From contig JADBKO010000005.1 in assembly GCA_014896355.1 (NCBI GenBank), positions 1 to 34,285 on the forward strand: DNA of 34,285 nucleotides, in the 5' to 3' direction. The stretch comes from Bacillota bacterium (GTDB lineage Bacteria > Bacillota > UBA5301 > Bu52). Numbering within the stretch: the stretch's first letter is position 1; each line of letters begins with the position of its first letter. Of this stretch, positions 32,499 through 34,285 are shown one piece after another. The position numbers and the translations under genes were made by a program. The notes below the pieces were generated by a model. It made no database searches, had not been told where the DNA came from, and worked only from the letters and a program-made list of their open reading frames with translations.

Positions 32499-32532
32499 CC
32501 AAGGCGCCTCCGTGGTCACGGAGGCGCCTTGG
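32499..32532. terminator. 16-bp perfect hairpin between mutY and osmC
   Basis: CCAAGGCGCCTCCGTG (32499-32514) pairs perfectly with CACGGAGGCGCCTTGG (32517-32532) around GT, just after mutY and before the end of the convergent osmC-like gene. Position and symmetry suit a bidirectional terminator, but neither side has a T-tract, so it may instead be an mRNA-stabilising hairpin or a repeat-type element. Confidence 0.5.
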
Positions 32533-32571
32533 CTCGCTGGGCTCGTAAGGGGATCGCGCCGCTGCTGCGGC

Positions 32572-33039
32572 CTAGCGGGCCAGCGCCGGGCTTGTGATGT
32601 GAATGGCGGGCGCGGCGTTGACCACTGCCACGCCCTTCAGCGTATCGGAGACCGGGCAACGCTCCTCGATGAGCTTTGCCAGCTTCTCCACGTTTTCCCG
32701 CGGCGAGTCGGTGACAAAAGTCCATTTGTAGCGGATTTGCTGGAATCCTTTGCGGACATGGGGATTCTTGCCCTGGAAGCCATCGGGGTCCAGATCGCCT
32801 TCCAGCTCGCTCCGGAAATCCACCAAGTTCACCTTGCACAGTGGTGCGAAGGCCACGGCGCAGATGGTCTGGCAGCCGCCCAGCGCGGAGAGCAGCAGTT
32901 CCACGGGGTTCATGGCTTGATCGGTGCCGCCCAGTTCCTTGGGCTCATCCATGTGGACTACGAAATCACGGACCTTGGCCAAGCAGTCCAGCCCGTGTCC
33001 GGTCCAGGAGACAGTGGATGAAAAGGTCACATTGGCCAT
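32572..33039 (-). CDS. OsmC/Ohr family peroxiredoxin-like protein
   Basis: Thiol-dependent peroxidase family that reduces organic hydroperoxides. The 155-residue protein from ATG 33039 (AAAGGAG nine bases upstream) has the two redox cysteines in their usual settings: ALGGCQTICAVAFA and EERCPVSDTL. The fold blocks DEPKELGGTDQAMNPVELLL and SELEGDLDP are standard for the OsmC/YhfA branch rather than Ohr. It converges on mutY. A TATAAT box at 33229-33234 and a leader with a 10-bp inverted repeat lie upstream, so its expression may be controlled at the leader (inference). Confidence 0.9.
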   Translation of the reverse strand: MANVTFSSTVSWTGHGLDCLAKVRDFVVHMDEPKELGGTDQAMNPVELLLSALGGCQTICAVAFAPLCKVNLVDFRSELEGDLDPDGFQGKNPHVRKGFQQIRYKWTFVTDSPRENVEKLAKLIEERCPVSDTLKGVAVVNAAPAIHITSPALAR

Positions 33040-33117
33040 CGTACAAGCTCCTTTCTGAGTGGCCCATGTCAGCGGGCCACGGGGCACAATCTGGCGGGAG
33101 ATTTTGAACATATCTTG

Positions 33118-33185
33118 TGATAACGATCACGAGCTACGCCATACAACAACTGCCAGATCCACACCGTGTGCACTGGATCGTTATC
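33118..33185 (-). promoter_or_regulatory. Inverted repeat in the osmC leader
   Basis: GATAACGATC (33118-33127) and GATCGTTATC (33176-33185) are perfect 10-base complements 48 nt apart. They enclose a smaller hairpin (CACAC-C-GTGTG type, 33162-33172) and CCAG/CTGG-type pairing. Transcribed from the 33229-33234 promoter, this would fold as a closed multi-stem leader ending about 80 nt before the start codon. It could instead be a pair of protein-binding sites. Confidence 0.4.
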
Positions 33186-33228
33186 GACCGCTTTCGCCCC
33201 GGCCAGCTTGATGCTGTCCGCGAGCTTG

Positions 33229-33234
33229 ATTATA
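33229..33234 (-). promoter_or_regulatory. Candidate -10 box for the osmC-like gene
   Basis: A perfect TATAAT on the minus strand (preceded by ACGTGA), about 190 bases before the osmC-like start. The -35 region is poor (TTCCCG at a 17-base spacing), so an activator or the upstream context may be needed. Confidence 0.45.
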
Positions 33235-33277
33235 TCACGTCTGTGTCCGCACGGGAAGGACAGGTCAGGATGCTGTT

Positions 33278-33454
33278 TCACGCTTCCAGGGCCCGGCGCA
33301 GGTGATGCTCGCCGATGGCGTACTGGTCGGGATCAGCCAGGAACTCCTCCCGGGTCAGCTTTCTCAGCTGGCGCAGCCGGGCCAGCGAAGTCCGGATCAG
33401 GGCTGTGCGCTCCCCGACGAGGGTTTGGTTGTAGGCTGGTTTGTGGTCCGGCAA
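33278..33454 (-). pseudogene. Truncated HEPN (HepT/DUF86) toxin partner
   Basis: A 58-codon reading frame starts at TTG 33454, seven bases after a perfect AAGGAGG. It reads LPDHKPAYNQTLVGERTALI, then RLRQLRKLTREEFLADPDQY and AIGEHHLRRALEA, then a stop. This matches the N-terminal half of HepT-type HEPN proteins up to the ALEA helix, where family members continue with a DIG/H segment and the catalytic RX4-6H motif. None of the three following frames restores that half. It overlaps the MNT gene end by 58 bp, the normal order for MNT-HEPN pairs. The RNase/AMPylation-target half is therefore lost and the toxin is probably dead. Confidence 0.72.
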
Positions 33455-33888
33455 GGGGGTTCCTCCTTACCCAGTACGTCTTGGAGCATTTCTTGATAGG
33501 ACCGCCGCAGAAGAGGCTCGAAGTCCATGTATTGGCGCAGGACGGCCTCTTCGAAATCGGTCCGCGCGTCAGGGCTTTGTTCCCACAGCACGCGTCCGTT
33601 TCGAACCACCTCAAACTGGACAGGCAGCCGGGCCTCCGCCAGAAAAACGAGATCCACAGCGATACCAGCGGCATCTTCCGCACCGGCCGCCAACGTCCCC
33701 TTTTCCCGGGTTGTAAGGCGCTTGTGCGGAGGAAAGAGCACCGCCAAGTCCAGGTCGCTACCTGGGTGCAGCGGCCCGGTGACGGCAGAGCCAAAAAGAT
33801 AGATCGCGGTGGGACCATGCCGTTTCAGCGCCTCCACTACTTTCTGGGCCGCCTCTGCCAGGCGTGGCTCTTCCGGGTGCACCGTCAT
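33397..33888 (-). CDS. mntA: MNT-domain nucleotidyltransferase (MntA-like antitoxin)
   Basis: Minimal nucleotidyltransferase of the MntA/HepT toxin-antitoxin type; characterised MntA proteins add AMP to the HEPN toxin and silence it. ATG 33888 follows GGGAGGAGG directly (163 residues). The domain core is clear: HGPTAIYLFGSAVTGPLHPG, then SDLDLAVLF (the GSx10DxD metal motif) and AGIAVDLVFLAEARLPVQFE with the third acidic residue. The C-terminal helix RQYMDFEPLLRRSYQEML is typical. The last 20 residues (PCRTTNQPTTKPSSGSAQP) are read through the ribosome-binding site and start of the HEPN frame. Because that partner is truncated, this is probably an orphan antitoxin, or its target is encoded elsewhere. 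Confidence 0.85.
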   Translation of the reverse strand: MTVHPEEPRLAEAAQKVVEALKRHGPTAIYLFGSAVTGPLHPGSDLDLAVLFPPHKRLTTREKGTLAAGAEDAAGIAVDLVFLAEARLPVQFEVVRNGRVLWEQSPDARTDFEEAVLRQYMDFEPLLRRSYQEMLQDVLGKEEPPCRTTNQPTTKPSSGSAQP

Positions 33889-34011
33889 TCCTCCTCCCGG
33901 TCCGTCCGCGGAGCCGCCATTTCTGGCGGAGCCAATCCACTGGCAGCGAGCTCCGCTGCCAGCAGATTGCGCCACCTCGTGGTTCCGCCCTTGTCTGGCT
34001 GAATCCATACA

Positions 34012-34020
34012 ATTATACCA
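34012..34020 (-). promoter_or_regulatory. Extended -10 promoter for the MNT gene
   Basis: On the minus strand TGGTATAAT combines a TGn extension with a perfect -10. There is no good -35, which extended -10 promoters can lack. Transcription from about 34005 gives a leader of about 115 nt before ATG 33888. Confidence 0.55.
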
Positions 34021-34086
34021 CGCTTTTGTCACGTCCTGCGCCTGCAGGTTTGCCAAGCCCCCACGATGCAGCCGGGGCCGCGTGTG

Positions 34087-34285
<199 letters not shown>

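Noticed and set aside
33069-33281. A 70-codon minus-strand frame downstream of the HEPN fragment, as the missing HEPN C-terminal half.
   Set aside because: Its translation (for example RRDIIKLADSIKLAG) lacks the DIG/H and RX4-6H features of HEPN, and it contains the osmC promoter and inverted repeat instead.

Overview
The window is GC-rich (roughly 60-65 percent by eye) and gene-dense, with Shine-Dalgarno sites close to AGGAGG, GTG and TTG starts, and sigma-A-like promoters. It encodes a recognisable sporulation membrane protein (YlbJ), a butyrate kinase and a DegV protein, which together point to a high-GC, endospore-forming member of the Bacillota. The genus cannot be named from this sequence alone. 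One secreted glycine-rich, strand-rich protein hints at an unusual envelope, but this is weak evidence.

Layout, left to right. 1-4.9 kb: the 3' part of a KDPG aldolase (eda), a TauE/SafE-type permease, a methyl-accepting chemotaxis protein broken by a one-base deletion, and a DegV lipid-binding protein. 5.0-6.3 kb: a compact insertion sequence with doubled terminal repeats. 6.3-8.3 kb: a PhzF-family isomerase and an HD-GYP protein behind a long leader. 8.7-14.2 kb: a cytosolic alpha-glucan operon (GH65 disaccharide phosphorylase, beta-phosphoglucomutase, type I pullulanase) with a near-consensus promoter and a clear terminator. 14.2-19.2 kb: an envelope or secretion region with a SIMPL-domain protein, an S41/PDZ peptidase, a secreted glycine-rich protein behind a structured leader, and an unknown Pro/Ala-rich protein. 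19.4-22.4 kb: ylbJ and buk. 22.4-28.5 kb: a tightly packed operon of ABC-2 permease, fused double ABC ATPase, TetR regulator and GH20 hydrolase, with a candidate TetR operator over the transcription start. 28.5-33.1 kb: a stand-alone MurE-like ligase with an altered amino-acid-selecting motif, an ExoD-like membrane protein, MutY and an OsmC-family protein. 33.2-34.3 kb: an MNT nucleotidyltransferase with a truncated HEPN partner, then the C-terminal end of a MetY-type sulfhydrylase.

How the genes work together. The GH65-pgmB-pullulanase set should debranch and phosphorolyse imported or stored alpha-glucans in the cytoplasm, feeding glucose 6-phosphate into central metabolism. The TetR-controlled ABC exporter is probably auto-regulated, with a sugar hydrolase attached to the end of its transcript. 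I saw no CRISPR array, rRNA, tRNA or prophage. The least explained elements are the structured leaders (before the glycine-rich protein, osmC and HD-GYP), the two unknown proteins around 17.2-19.2 kb, the off-motif MurE and the doubled-end insertion sequence.
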